DNA of 64,000 bases. Source: Mya arenaria. Lineage: Eukaryota; Mollusca; Bivalvia; Myida; Myidae. This document shows, piece by piece, positions 48,461-59,209 of the stretch (its first letter is position 1; each line of letters starts with the position of its first letter). The DNA lies in contig NC_069122.1 in assembly GCF_026914265.1 (NCBI RefSeq), positions 28,919,473-28,983,472 on the forward strand, read 5' to 3'. Below the pieces are notes generated by a model. That model saw only the letters and a program-made list of their open reading frames with translations, did not search any database and was not told where the DNA came from. The position numbers and the translations under genes were made by a program.

Positions 48461-49544
48461 TAGTTCTCGTTTATTCATTATCAATACGCCATTAATTAGT
48501 AAACATTAAACTGTATAATTTACTGTGATCATGCGTAACGTGCGAGCGAAGTGACGCTGAACATTCTATAGGCAACTAACAAGTATTGCACAAATGCAGA
48601 AAAGCAAGTCAGACTCTATGGGCACAACTGTTACCTGCTACCAATTCGCCATCGATGAACACTTTGCTGTTCTAATTTATCATGAAGTATATGCTATACC
48701 AAGCGTAATCATGAGTATGAATTGTCTATGGAAGCCAGTGGCGAACGTAGCAAGGCTCAATATGTTTTAGAGGACGGCTACTTATGATCTGTCCGATTTT
48801 GTTACATTAAATGTATGGCCAAAGGAAAGCAAGTCGAGCACGATATGCACAACTGTTGCTTGCAACCAACTGACGGAACCACATTATTGACAGATCACTT
48901 TGGGGTTTGTTTGCAAAGTCATGTCTTGATTAAATTCATCCCTTAAACTAAGCTTATACAACTTTCATGGTATTTATACTAAAATACTATTGATCAAGAA
49001 ATGCTTCTTGTGTAATTAAGTTAAAGTTAAAAGCAAACAAACATATACTTCTTATTCTTCTTTGAGATAAAATGTGTTTTGAAAAGTTAAATTATAAAAA
49101 CAATGTTTGATAATGGTTATCTTTAAACCCATTAAATACGTTACGGGCGTCATGCTGAGAATAACTGAGATTTTAATTGAAATTGGCAATGGAATTATCA
49201 TTCTACATAATCATTAGATGTAAGAGCCAGAACAACCTTTATTTTTTAAAACGTTAATTATCTGTACTCGCTATTGTAGCATTTTAGTCGTCTTGCATTT
49301 GTCTTTAGCCTTAAATTGAAAAGCTATTTCCAAATTATGGTTGCACTTAAACTATTTCTTATAACTGTTGGCCAAATAAACATGTTATATGTGACATTTT
49401 TTAAAAAAAAGAAAATATCTCTGAAGACAAGACCTACATACAATGCCGCAAATCAGTTTAAAATAATGATTGAAAAATGTTTAGATCTTATTTGATTAAA
49501 AGTTGACAGATGTTTTTTCGTGTACATGTAATGTTTCCGAACGT
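48461..49544 (+). other. 3' flank of unit E and start of the flank of unit F
   Basis: Two partly matching copies of a 3'-flank segment occur here, about 48525-48660 and 48705-48880, each with GATCATG or AATCATG, GCGAACG/GCGAGCG and CACAACTGTT. From about 49290 the sequence matches the upstream flank of unit E. There is no fossil CR1-like LINE, unlike units A-D. No gene seen. Confidence 0.5.
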
Positions 49545-49849
49545 GATCGTTTGATCGTTTAGAAAATAAAAACAACAACAACAACAAATTAGGTGCTTCA
49601 CTTCAAGAGTTCTGTAAGATTTCAGGAAAAGCCCATTTCAACCGAATTTTTGAAATTTAATTTCTTTTATCAATAGGTATCATGAAAACCTCTATAACTC
49701 AGGAAGCAGGAACGCTTTTATTTCATTGTTTTTATCTCACTTTTGTTATGACGTTATTCAAATGGTATAGAGCTCGAATGTTACAAACGTTGTTAGGTTT
49801 ATGAATCAGTCTGTAAATGGCGTCCGTTTTGAGAGGACATGGAAAACTA

Positions 49850-50690
49850 TTTCCCTGTGAGGCTTAACCCCACGACCTGTCTTTAGTGACAGGTGAACGC
49901 CAATATTAATCTCGACCCGATGGGGCTCGTATTCATGACCGCTTAGGTGAGAAGCGTGCACCATTTTTACTCTCACCGAAGTGGAGGTTGAACCATGAGC
50001 TCCTGGGTGAAAGGCGGATATCAATAGCATTTTAACCCTGGTGTGGGCTCGAAAGAGGCGGTCACTAGAATGACTTAGTGGCGGTCACTAGTATGACTTA
50101 GAGGCAGTCACAAATATGACTTAGGGGTGGTCATTACTATGACTTAGAGGCGGTCACTAGTATGACTTAGAGGCGGTCACTAGTATGACTTAGAGGCGGT
50201 CACAAATATTACCTATGGGCGGTCACTAGTATGACTAAGAGGCGGTCACTAGTATGACTTAGAGGCGGTCACTAGTATGACTTAGAGGCGGTCACTAGTA
50301 TGACTTAGGGGCGGTCACTAGTATGACTTAGGGGCGGTCACTAAGTTTAGTGGGTTTAAACCCTAGAAGTCGTGAGTAGAGGGCGGACACCAGTATCATT
50401 CTCGCACTAGTGGAATCGAATCCACGAGCTTATGAGTGGGAGGTTGATTATCATTCAGGTGGGTTCGAATCTAAGAACCCGTTAGTGTGAGGCTGGCACA
50501 AGCATCATTCTCACCCTGGTGGGGCTTGTACCCAAGATCGTATTGTTCAGAGGCGGACACCAGTATCATTCTCAACCCCTGGTTGGGCTTGTACCCAAGA
50601 CCGTATGGTTCAGAGGCGGGCACCAGTATCATTCTCGAACCGGTGGGCTCGAACCAGCGACAGTATTATAACTCTCACCCTTTGTTCCAA
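49850..50690. repeat. B-box-like ~60-bp repeats around a 23-bp minisatellite
   Basis: Flanking parts are ~55-62-bp units with ACCAGTATCATTCTC and a GGGCTCGAACC or GGGTTCGAATC core (units near 50391, 50501, 50561, 50623). The middle (50054-50345) is a 23-bp minisatellite with unit AGGCGGTCACTAGTATGACT plus TAG, about 13 copies. Open frames here are repeat shadows. Confidence 0.8.
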
Positions 50691-51096
50691 CCCACAATAA
50701 GTGATGAATATTTATTTTACATCTGTTTTTTTTTAACAAAACAGTTTAGACTTACAGGTTATTAAAGACGGGTTTGATTGGTGTTTAATTTCAGAATTCT
50801 TTCTGGAAAAAGACAAGTGTTCTTAAATTATTTTTATACAAAGTATTCAATACAAATTTTGTTTTGTAACTTGAAAGAATGACGAAGTGTCAATATTGTT
50901 CTTTAGAATTCGATAAGATATTTCAATCTTAAATGATACAAGATAAGATATGTCATATTAAAGAAAACTTCAATATTTTTAACTTTGTCAGATTTTTATC
51001 AAATATTCATAGTTTTGTCGGAATATTCCGATTACATTCATTTACGCGTAGATGAATCTATTTGAAATGTAACCCGTTTTAATGAATAACAACAAC

Positions 51097-52236
51097 AGAT
51101 AGATAGATAGATACTTTTTTATTCCTCCATAAGTGAAGAGATTAACTTATATACAGATGTTACAAACTATATATACACACATCGATGATATGATTTACAC
51201 GAACATCAAAAGAACATTGCGATATAATATAGATGGACATTATGAACATTAAACATTTCGAGTAATCATTTACAATCTCTACATGGCGCTTTCTATGTAA
51301 AATACAAGTAAAGCACATTTTTCCAGATTAGTAATAGCCTAGCAAAGTAAACACTAAGGTTGCCTTGAACAAAACGAAAATTAAGACAGTTTATACCGTT
51401 TTTAAAGCTATTTAGTAATCAAAGTTACACCCTCCGCAAGAGTCTGACTATTGCAACTGTGACAAGATAGTTGACAAAGCTTTCATCATAAATATCGGTA
51501 CTAAGTGAAAATAGATACACACATTGATCAGTACATGTCATTGTCATTATCGACTTAAAAATGTCGATCCCACACTGTTCGTAAATTGTATCCCAAAGGG
51601 AATTACGGTACTCTTCCTTTGCATGACAATAAAGTAAGAGATGAACAATAATATTGTCTTTCCTTAAATTACAGCATTTACAAATTTGTAAATATGAGCG
51701 TGACACAAATAGACCAAAATCACTTAGAATCTGCTTACAGATTGATCGCAGTTTGGGTTTATTTCTTGCAATAATCCATAGTGGCGAACAATTATTAAAA
51801 TATATCATATTTTGCATTGCTCGATTTTCGTTCACAGTTTGTTCAAAAGTAGTTTGTCTATCTGGGAGTAACACGCTTTTGTTAATAGTTTTTTTCCATT
51901 CATACTTGGATGGAAATTGCCCAGTATTTATATATTGCGTTATATAATCGACTAAAAGGTATTTTTGGCACAAGCGATAAATGTCAGGTACAAAACCTAC
52001 AGTTTGTCTATTAAAGTTGATGTAGCGTATTAGTCTACTGTTGAAGATGATCTTCGCTAAATATTGACACGGAAGTCTGCACATTTGACAGAAAAATTAA
52101 AGTTTTTTACAATCGATAAGTACTTCAATAGATGTAATGTTCAAAGTAGATAAAGCGAATTTAGTAGCAACACTACTTTAAAATCCGTGCATGTGTTTTA
52201 CATAAAACCTATGCGCAACTTCTAGTCTCTGAATTT
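51097..52236 (-). mobile_element. 5'-truncated LINE in the promoter of copy F
   Basis: A different LINE from the one in unit E, also on the minus strand. It has a GATA-type repeat tail at 51097-51113. It sits between the distal promoter block (50885-51090) and the resumed promoter (CAGCTTACATGTAC, 52237 on). The target duplication is unclear. Confidence 0.75.
51425..52084 (-). pseudogene. LINE C-terminal fragment (219 aa)
   Basis: The open frame starts MCRLPCQYLAKIIFNSRLIR and has a C-terminal zinc-knuckle-like CKCCNLRKDNIIVHLLLYC, as in the region after the reverse transcriptase of many LINEs. No RT catalytic box remains. The frame is open here, while its duplicate in unit G has a stop and a small deletion. 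Confidence 0.65.
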
Positions 52237-52575
52237 CAGCTTACATGTACATTGACATGTACTTTGAGAGACGATTGGCCAATTAAACGTCTCAAACTCT
52301 TCCGATATGTTAAGATCATTATCACTACACCCATAAAACATATTGTGTAAACCAATTTTTGTCTGTTGATTGCACCTTTCTTAATTAGAAAGTCTTGTGA
52401 GAAATAATTTAAAGAGAGAGATAATTTTTCTACTCGATAATTAAGAAACGCAAAATAAGTTAAATAAGATATAATATATAAACTGTTTTAAAAAATATTG
52501 GAAATCATATTTTGTGAAAGCTTCACCATCAACAGTTTCCTACTGCAACTTCTGTTCAGAATACCACGTATCACT
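52237..52575 (+). promoter_or_regulatory. Core promoter of cdc25 copy F
   Basis: CCAAT palindrome ATTGGCCAAT at 52274-52283, TATA box TATATAA at 52475-52481. The distal block is 1.1 kb upstream, beyond the LINE. Confidence 0.6.
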
Positions 52576-54796
52576 ATGTCGCTCAGGTAGGTTTCTATCA
52601 AATAGTTTAGATGTTGTTGCGGTTTTTTTTTTTAATTTTTGATTTAAGTATAATTCCTTGATGTTGTTGTTATTGTGATTTGTAGCAATTTATTCTTTAT
52701 TATATAATAGTAATGGTGTTAAAATATATAAACACTATTAGAAATAGAAGAATGTCAAATAAAACGTTTTAAATCAAAATATTAAGTTGTGCACATAACT
52801 TTATTTGTTAGACGTTGAATCTATTTTCAGAAATATAAAAATGATCAAAATATATCAGAAATGTAAAAAACACAGAGAAAATTATATATTTAAAACTAGA
52901 CAAGTTACGTCCATGTTTTAAAAGTGGAGAGCAATTATATAGCTTTGGAGAGCATGAATTTACAAGTATTAACACCAAGTTAAATATAGACGATTTAAGT
53001 TAGTGATGCATATAACAATGTTCGTATACTCAGTTCTCAATGTTCTTAACTTTTCAGATTGAGACTGTTCGATGACGTCATTTCCGGATTCGGTCACGAC
53101 TGCGAAGCTTCCCCTGTTGAATTCGAGGCAATGTTGACGCCTAGAGGATCAGGGAACAATGCTTTCTGCAGGGGAGACAATCATGGACAAGGCACGCCTT
53201 TGTCGGTACGTGACACGGAACTTTATCATTTTAAACCGCCATATTCTTTTTGATTTGAGGCGTAGCTGTGTTTAGCAGAATATAACTTATTATATTTTCT
53301 TAAGTGTCAAACAAACGAGGCAACCGCATTTTCAAAATGAATGGGTTTTTTAATATACATAAATTATATGCTACTTAGGTCATGTTTACAAAACTGAGGC
53401 CAATTTCTATTTGCAGATTGAAATTCCTGCAAAACCGATGATGCGACGTCGTACTGCGTTTGACGTCAGACGCGGTCTCTTTTCCGGAAAGCGCTCTGCT
53501 GATGTAGACCTAAACATATCACCAGTACAAGCAGTCAAAAAGGCAAAAGATGTTTCGTGCATAACTCTCAAATCCAACGAATGGTTAACAAACGGGATCA
53601 TCAGCGCAGTCGAAACGCTTGAAATCAGAAATGACATGATCGCTGACGGGTCAAGGGGATACACACTTTCGACCATTTCCGGAAAGCACCACGACCTTAC
53701 GACCATCTCCCCGGAAGTGATGGCTGACGTCATTTGTGGACGTTTCAATGACGTCATTGGTAACGTCACCATTGTCGATTGCCGGTACCCGTACGAGTTC
53801 GAGGGCGGGCACATCAGAGGGGCTGTTAACTTGTACACGAAAGATGAGGTCAACAGCTTGCTTCAGAAACCTGTAGCTGACGACAATCGTTACGTGCTGA
53901 TCTTCCACTGTGAATTCTCATCAGAAAGAGGGCCTAAAATGTAAGTTGTCACTCAAAACGTCGTGCAAGCCAAATTGACGCAGCGTCAAATACCCCTTTC
54001 TCATCCACGATATATCGTGTGTACGTTGTATATTCTACTTAGAAAGAAAAACTATGCATCAACACCTTCACCGTAAAAAATATTCTGATTCTTGGTCCAA
54101 ATTGTTTGTTTTTCAGATGTGCATGTATTTAATATATATTTTTACTTGGACAGGTACCGGTTCCTGCGCGCGCAAGACCGGATGTTGAACAACGACAGTT
54201 ACCCTCGACTCAACTTCCCGGAAGTGTACCTTCTCCAAGGCGAATACAAGGCCTTCTTCAACAAGTATCAGGTATGGTTCAGCGTTAATTCTAAGTACGG
54301 ATCAATTACCTTTTTGTGAACATTGTGCTGTTAGAGTTTATATTTATAAATAAATTAAGAAAAATTCTCTTTTAATATTTAAATACCTGAAAGTTTCAAT
54401 GCATGTAGTTTAGAGGAAGAACAATAGTCATTCAATTGTTTGAACTGAGTTAGTGTAATCGCCAATCAGTCCGAAATAAATATGAAATACATTGGTTGCG
54501 ACTCGTATTTTATTGCGTATGAGGCATACTCTATTTTATTTAAAGGCGTCGAGAATATTTATATATACATGTATTTTTCTGCATGTTTACTAATACATAT
54601 CATATACATATGTTTTTATTTCCTTCTATTCCAGGACTTATGTGATCCGATCAGCTACAAACCCATGTTGCATGAGAACCACTCGGCCGATCTACGTCAC
54701 TTCCGGGTGAAGTCTAAATCCTGGACAGGAGATGACGGCAATCAGAAGACAAGTAGACGCCACCGCAGTCGTCTAGGCCGCCATCTTAGTTTCTGA
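52576..54796 (+). CDS. cdc25: Cdc25-type dual-specificity phosphatase, copy F
   Basis: Spliced CDS: 52576-52586, 53058-53205, 53417-53940, 54154-54271, 54635-54796 (963 nt, 320 aa). Starts MSLR. The catalytic motifs [13 protein letters not shown] (Cys175) and [12 protein letters not shown] (Cys218) are intact. Two changes are private to this copy: Phe26 where all others have Leu (PVEFE, 53122-53124), and Glu258 in place of the second Gly of the conserved GGYK motif (LLQGEYK, 54242-54244). The GGYKEFF segment follows the active-site loop in Cdc25 proteins and is well conserved, so Glu258 may weaken folding or activity. Otherwise the exons equal those of copy G. Confidence 0.86.
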
Positions 54797-55290
54797 ATCG
54801 CTTGTTGAACTTTTATTTAAGGCATTTTAGAAATGTGACAAAACAGAAAAAAATCAAGTGATGTTATTTCTCCCAGTAACGTCCTGATCTAAAAAGGAAC
54901 GATCAGGCCTCGTTTTAGTTTGACTGAGTAGAAAAGTCAAAAACGCGGCGCGATGTATTTCTTAAAGTACCGGAGCGCTTGATTTACATCTGTGAACTTG
55001 TTTGCGATCCTTTTTTTAAACTGTTTTAAATTGTAGATTCTCATTATAATGCAAAACGAAGTAATGTTCGTTTGTTAGTGAAATAGGCCAGGGGAAAGTG
55101 CAATATTATTTTATCCCGAGAAGATTGCGTTACGACAATGACCGGTAGTTTTATGCCAGACAATACACTTTTATGTACATGTGTTGAAATTCAATTGTTG
55201 ATTTAATTGTAAATACATTACATTATGATATAAATAACTAATATTAAGTGCTACTAATTTATATGAATAAAGAAACTGCCATGTAAAATT
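54797..55290 (+). promoter_or_regulatory. 3' UTR and poly(A) signal of copy F
   Basis: AATAAA at 55266-55271 in the shared context TATATGAATAAAGAAACTGC. Confidence 0.65.
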
Positions 55291-55639
55291 TCGCTTATTC
55301 ATTATCTTAAATACGTCATTGATTAACATTTTAATATTTTCTATGTTATTAGATATATGCTATATCATGAGTGATCATGAGTAGCCGTTGTCTTTAAAAA
55401 TGGCTTGCCAGCGTAAAGCGAAGCTCAACATTTTATAGACAACTAACATGCAATGTATAAGACGATGTGCATAACTGTTGCCTGCTTCTTGCAATAACGA
55501 AACCAACATTTTGTCTTTTGTCTATAAGAAATTTGAAGTCAATTTGGGGATTTCCTGCCTTCCTCCCCAACTGAGGTCGCCGAAAATAATTTAATCTAAA
55601 TTTGAATAGGCAAACAAAGAAATACACCACAAAAATCCA

Positions 55640-56179
55640 CTTGATTTAGAGTGATCATGGTGTCCACCTCTTTCCCGATAATCCGTTGGTTTAATCTTTA
55701 CCAGACTGAGAGTGATATTTGTGTAAGGCCCTCACATAGAGCACTTGTATGAAAATGGTGTTTATCTCTCACCAAATGGGTCGTGGATTTAAACCCCACC
55801 AGAGACATTCCCTCAAGTCCTCTGAAAATGGCCGCAAGTCACAGTAACAGGATTTGAGCGTAATTCATCAACACTCGAGCTGTATGCCATGGAAATAGTT
55901 TCATAACAAAAGTCAGAAGGAATTACTCCTGCTTCATAAGTCATTAACTATGGCACCTGTTTCTTTAATAAATGAACTTTCTTTATTTCTGAAATCTAAA
56001 AAACGATCGTAAACTTTACATGTAGACGAAAACACTTGTGTCTTCTATTAATCAAACTAAACCTTAACTACGTTCAACTGAGTTTAATTGATTTGACACA
56101 TAGTATTTGGGCCTTATTTTGACCGATAATATTGTCTTTTTAAAAATATCATGTATATCATGTTTATTTGGCCACTATT
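55640..56179 (-). repeat. Inverted copy of the class-2 upstream flank
   Basis: Read on the minus strand this segment follows the order of 40260-40900 and 49380-49900: GGCCAAATAAACATG, then TACATGTA, a GATCGT..TTTAGA motif, GAAGCAGGA, TTTTGTTATGA, and a B-box-like GGTGGGGTTTAAATCC. It lies directly left of the direct-orientation flank that starts unit G, so the junction at 56180 is the centre of an imperfect palindrome of about 1 kb. Confidence 0.65.
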
Positions 56180-56489
56180 GATCGTTTGATCGTTTAGAAA
56201 ATAAAAACAACAACAGCAACAAATTAGGTGCTTCACTTCAAGAGTTCTGTAAGATTTCAGGAAAAGCCCATTTCAACCGAATTTTTGAAATTTAATTTCT
56301 TTTATCAATAGGTATCATGAAAAACTCTATAACTCAGGAAGCAGGAACGCTTTTATTTCATTGTTTTTATCTCACTTTTGTTATGACGTTATTCAAATGG
56401 TATAGAGCTCGAATGTTACAAACGTTGTTAGGTTTATGAATCAGTCTGTAAATGGCGTCCGTTTTGAGAGGACATGGAAAACTATTTCC

Positions 56490-57325
56490 CTGTGAGGCTT
56501 AACCCCACGACCTGTCTTTAGTGACAGGTGAACGCCAATATTAATCTCGACCCGATGGGGCTCGTATTCATGACCGCTTAGGTGAGAAGCGTGCACCATT
56601 TTTACTCTCACCGAAGTGGAGGTTGAACCATGAGCTCCTGGGTGAAAGGCGGATATCAATAGCATTTTAACCCTGGTGTGGGCTCGAAAGAGGCGGTCAC
56701 TAGAATGACTTAGTGGCGGTCACTAGTATGACTTAGAGGCGGTCACAAATATGACTTAGGGGTGGTCATTAGTATGACTTAGAGGCGGTCACTAGTATGA
56801 CTTAGAGGCGGTCACTAGTATGACTTAGAGGCGGTCACAAATATTACCTATGGGCGGTCACTAGTATGACTAAGAGGCGGTCACTAGTATGACTTAGAGG
56901 CGGTCACTAGTATGACTTAGAGGCGGTCACTAGTATGACTTAGGGGCGGTCACTAGTATGACTTAGGGGCGGTCACTAAGTTTAGTGGGTTTAAACCCTA
57001 GAAGTCGTGAGTAGGGGGCGGACACCAGTATCATTCTCGCACTAGTGGAATCGAATCCACGAGCTTATGAGTGGGAGGTTGATTATCATTCAGGTGGGTT
57101 CGAATCTAAGAACCCGTTAGTGTGAGGCTGGCACAAGCATCATTCTCACCCTGGTGGGGCTTGTACCCAAGATCGTATTGTTCAGAGGCGGACACCAGTA
57201 TCATTCTCAACCCCTGGTTGGGCTTGTACCCAAGACCGTATGGTTCAGAGGCGGGCACCAGTATCATTCTCGAACCGGTGGGCTCGAACCAGCGACAGTA
57301 TTATAACTCTCACCCTTTGTTCCAA
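56490..57325. repeat. B-box-like repeats and 23-bp minisatellite, duplicate
   Basis: The right-hand duplicate of 49850-50690; the minisatellite core is at 56689-56979. A few single-base differences from the left array are visible (for example AGGCGGTCAC for AGGCAGTCAC in the third unit). Confidence 0.8.
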
Positions 57326-57729
57326 CCCACAATAAGTGATGAATATTTATTTTACATCTGTTTTTTTTAACAAAACAGTTTAGACTTACAGGTTATTAAA
57401 GACGGGTTTGATTGGTGTTTAATTTCAGAATTCTTTCTGGAAAAAGACAAGTGTTCTTAAATTATTTTTATACAAAGTATTCAATACAAATTTTGTTTTG
57501 TAACTTGAAAGAATGACGAAGTGTCAATATTGTTCTTTAGAATTCGATAAGATATTTCAATCTTAAATGATACAAGATAAGATATGTCATATTAAAGAAA
57601 ACTTCAATATTTTTAACTTTGTCAGATTTTTATCAAATATTCATAGTTTTGTCGGAATATTCCGATTACATTCATTTACGCGTAGATGAATCTATTTAAA
57701 ATATAACCCGTTTTAATGAATAACAACAA

Positions 57730-58870
57730 CAGATAGATAGATAGATAGATACTTTTTTATTCCTCCATAAGTGAAGAGATTAACTTATATACAGATGTTA
57801 CAAACTATATATACACACATCGATGATATGATTTACACGAACATCAAAAGAACATTGTGATATAATATAGATGGACATTATGAACATTAAACATTTCGAG
57901 TAATCATTTACAATCTCTACATGGCGCTTTCTATGTAAAATACAAGTAAAGCACATTTTTCCAGATTAGTAATAGCCTAGCAAAGTAAACACTAAGGTTG
58001 CCTTGAACAAAACGAAAATTAAGACAGTTTATACCGTTTTTAAAGCTATTTAGTAATCAAAGTTACACCCTCCGCAAGAGTCTGACTATTGCAACTGTGA
58101 CAAGATAGTTGACAAAGCTTTCATCATATCGGTACTAAGTGAAAATAGATACACACATTGATCAGTACATGTCATTGTCATTACCGACTTAAAAATGTCG
58201 ATCCCACACTGTTCGTAAATTGTATCCCAAAGGGAATTACGGTACTCTTCCTTCGCATGACAATAAAGTAAGAGATGAACAATAATATTGTCTTTCCTTA
58301 AATTACAGCATTTACAAATTTGTAAATATGAGCGTGACACAAATAGACCAAAATCACTTAGAATCTACTTACAGATTGATCGCAGTTTGGGTTTATTTCT
58401 TGCAATAATCCATAGTGGCGAACAATTATTAAAATATATCATATTTTGCATTGCTCGATTTTCGTTCACAGTTTGTTCAAAAGTAGTTTGTCTATCTGGG
58501 AGTAACACGCTTTTGTTAATAGTTTTTTTCCATTCATACTTGGATGGAAATTGCCCAGTATTTATATATTGCGTTATATAATCGACTAAAAGGTATTTTT
58601 GGCACAAGCGATAAATGTCAGGTACAAAACCTACAGTTTGTCTATCAAAGTTGATGTAGCGTATTAGTCTACTGTTGAAGATGATCTTCGCTAAATATTG
58701 ACACGGAAGTCTGCACATTTGACAGAAAAATTAAAGTTTTTTACAATCGATAAGTACTTCAATAGATGTAATGTTCAAAGTAGATAAAGCGAATTTAGTA
58801 GCAACACTACTTTAAAATCCGTGCATGTGTTTTACATAAAACCTATGCGCAACTTCTAGTCTCTGAATTT
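57730..58870 (-). mobile_element. 5'-truncated LINE in the promoter of copy G, duplicate
   Basis: Duplicate of the LINE at 51097-52236, with one more GATA repeat in its tail. The coding remnant (58086-58718) is broken by a CAG to TAG change near 58365 and by a 4-nt deletion near 58127, both absent from the left duplicate. Confidence 0.75.
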
Positions 58871-59209
58871 CAGCTTACATGTACATTGACATGTACTTTG
58901 AGAGACGATTGGCCAATTAAAAGTCTCAAACTCTTCCGATATGTTAAGATCATTATCACTACACCCATAAAACATATTGTGTAAACCAATTTTTGTCTGT
59001 TGATTGCACCTTTCTTAATTAGAAAGTCTTGTGAGAAATAATTTAAAGAGAGAGATAATTTTTCTACTCGATAATTAAGAAACGCAAAATAAGTTAAATA
59101 AGATATAATATATAAACTGTTTTCAAAAATATTGGAAATCATATTTTGTGAAAGCTTCACCATCAACAGTTTCCTACTGCAACTTCTGTTCAGAATACCA
59201 CGTATCACT
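58871..59209 (+). promoter_or_regulatory. Core promoter of cdc25 copy G
   Basis: CCAAT palindrome ATTGGCCAAT at 58908-58917 and TATA box TATATAA at 59109-59115, identical in layout to copy F. Confidence 0.6.

Larger units (their letters stand above)
49545..56179 (+). repeat. Segmental duplication, left unit (carries copy F)
   Basis: This 6635-bp block is followed directly by a near-identical block at 56180-62809. Both start GATCGTTTGATCGTTTAG and end TTTATTTGGCCACTATT. Differences seen by eye are scattered single bases and a few short indels. Only one base (T) could be shared at the junction. Confidence 0.93.

Noticed and set aside
50054-50345. CRISPR-like array
   Set aside because: Units are contiguous 23-bp tandem repeats without spacers, in a eukaryotic context.
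50487-50765. 92-aa frame repeated at 57122
   Set aside because: It is a translation of the ~60-bp B-box-like repeat.
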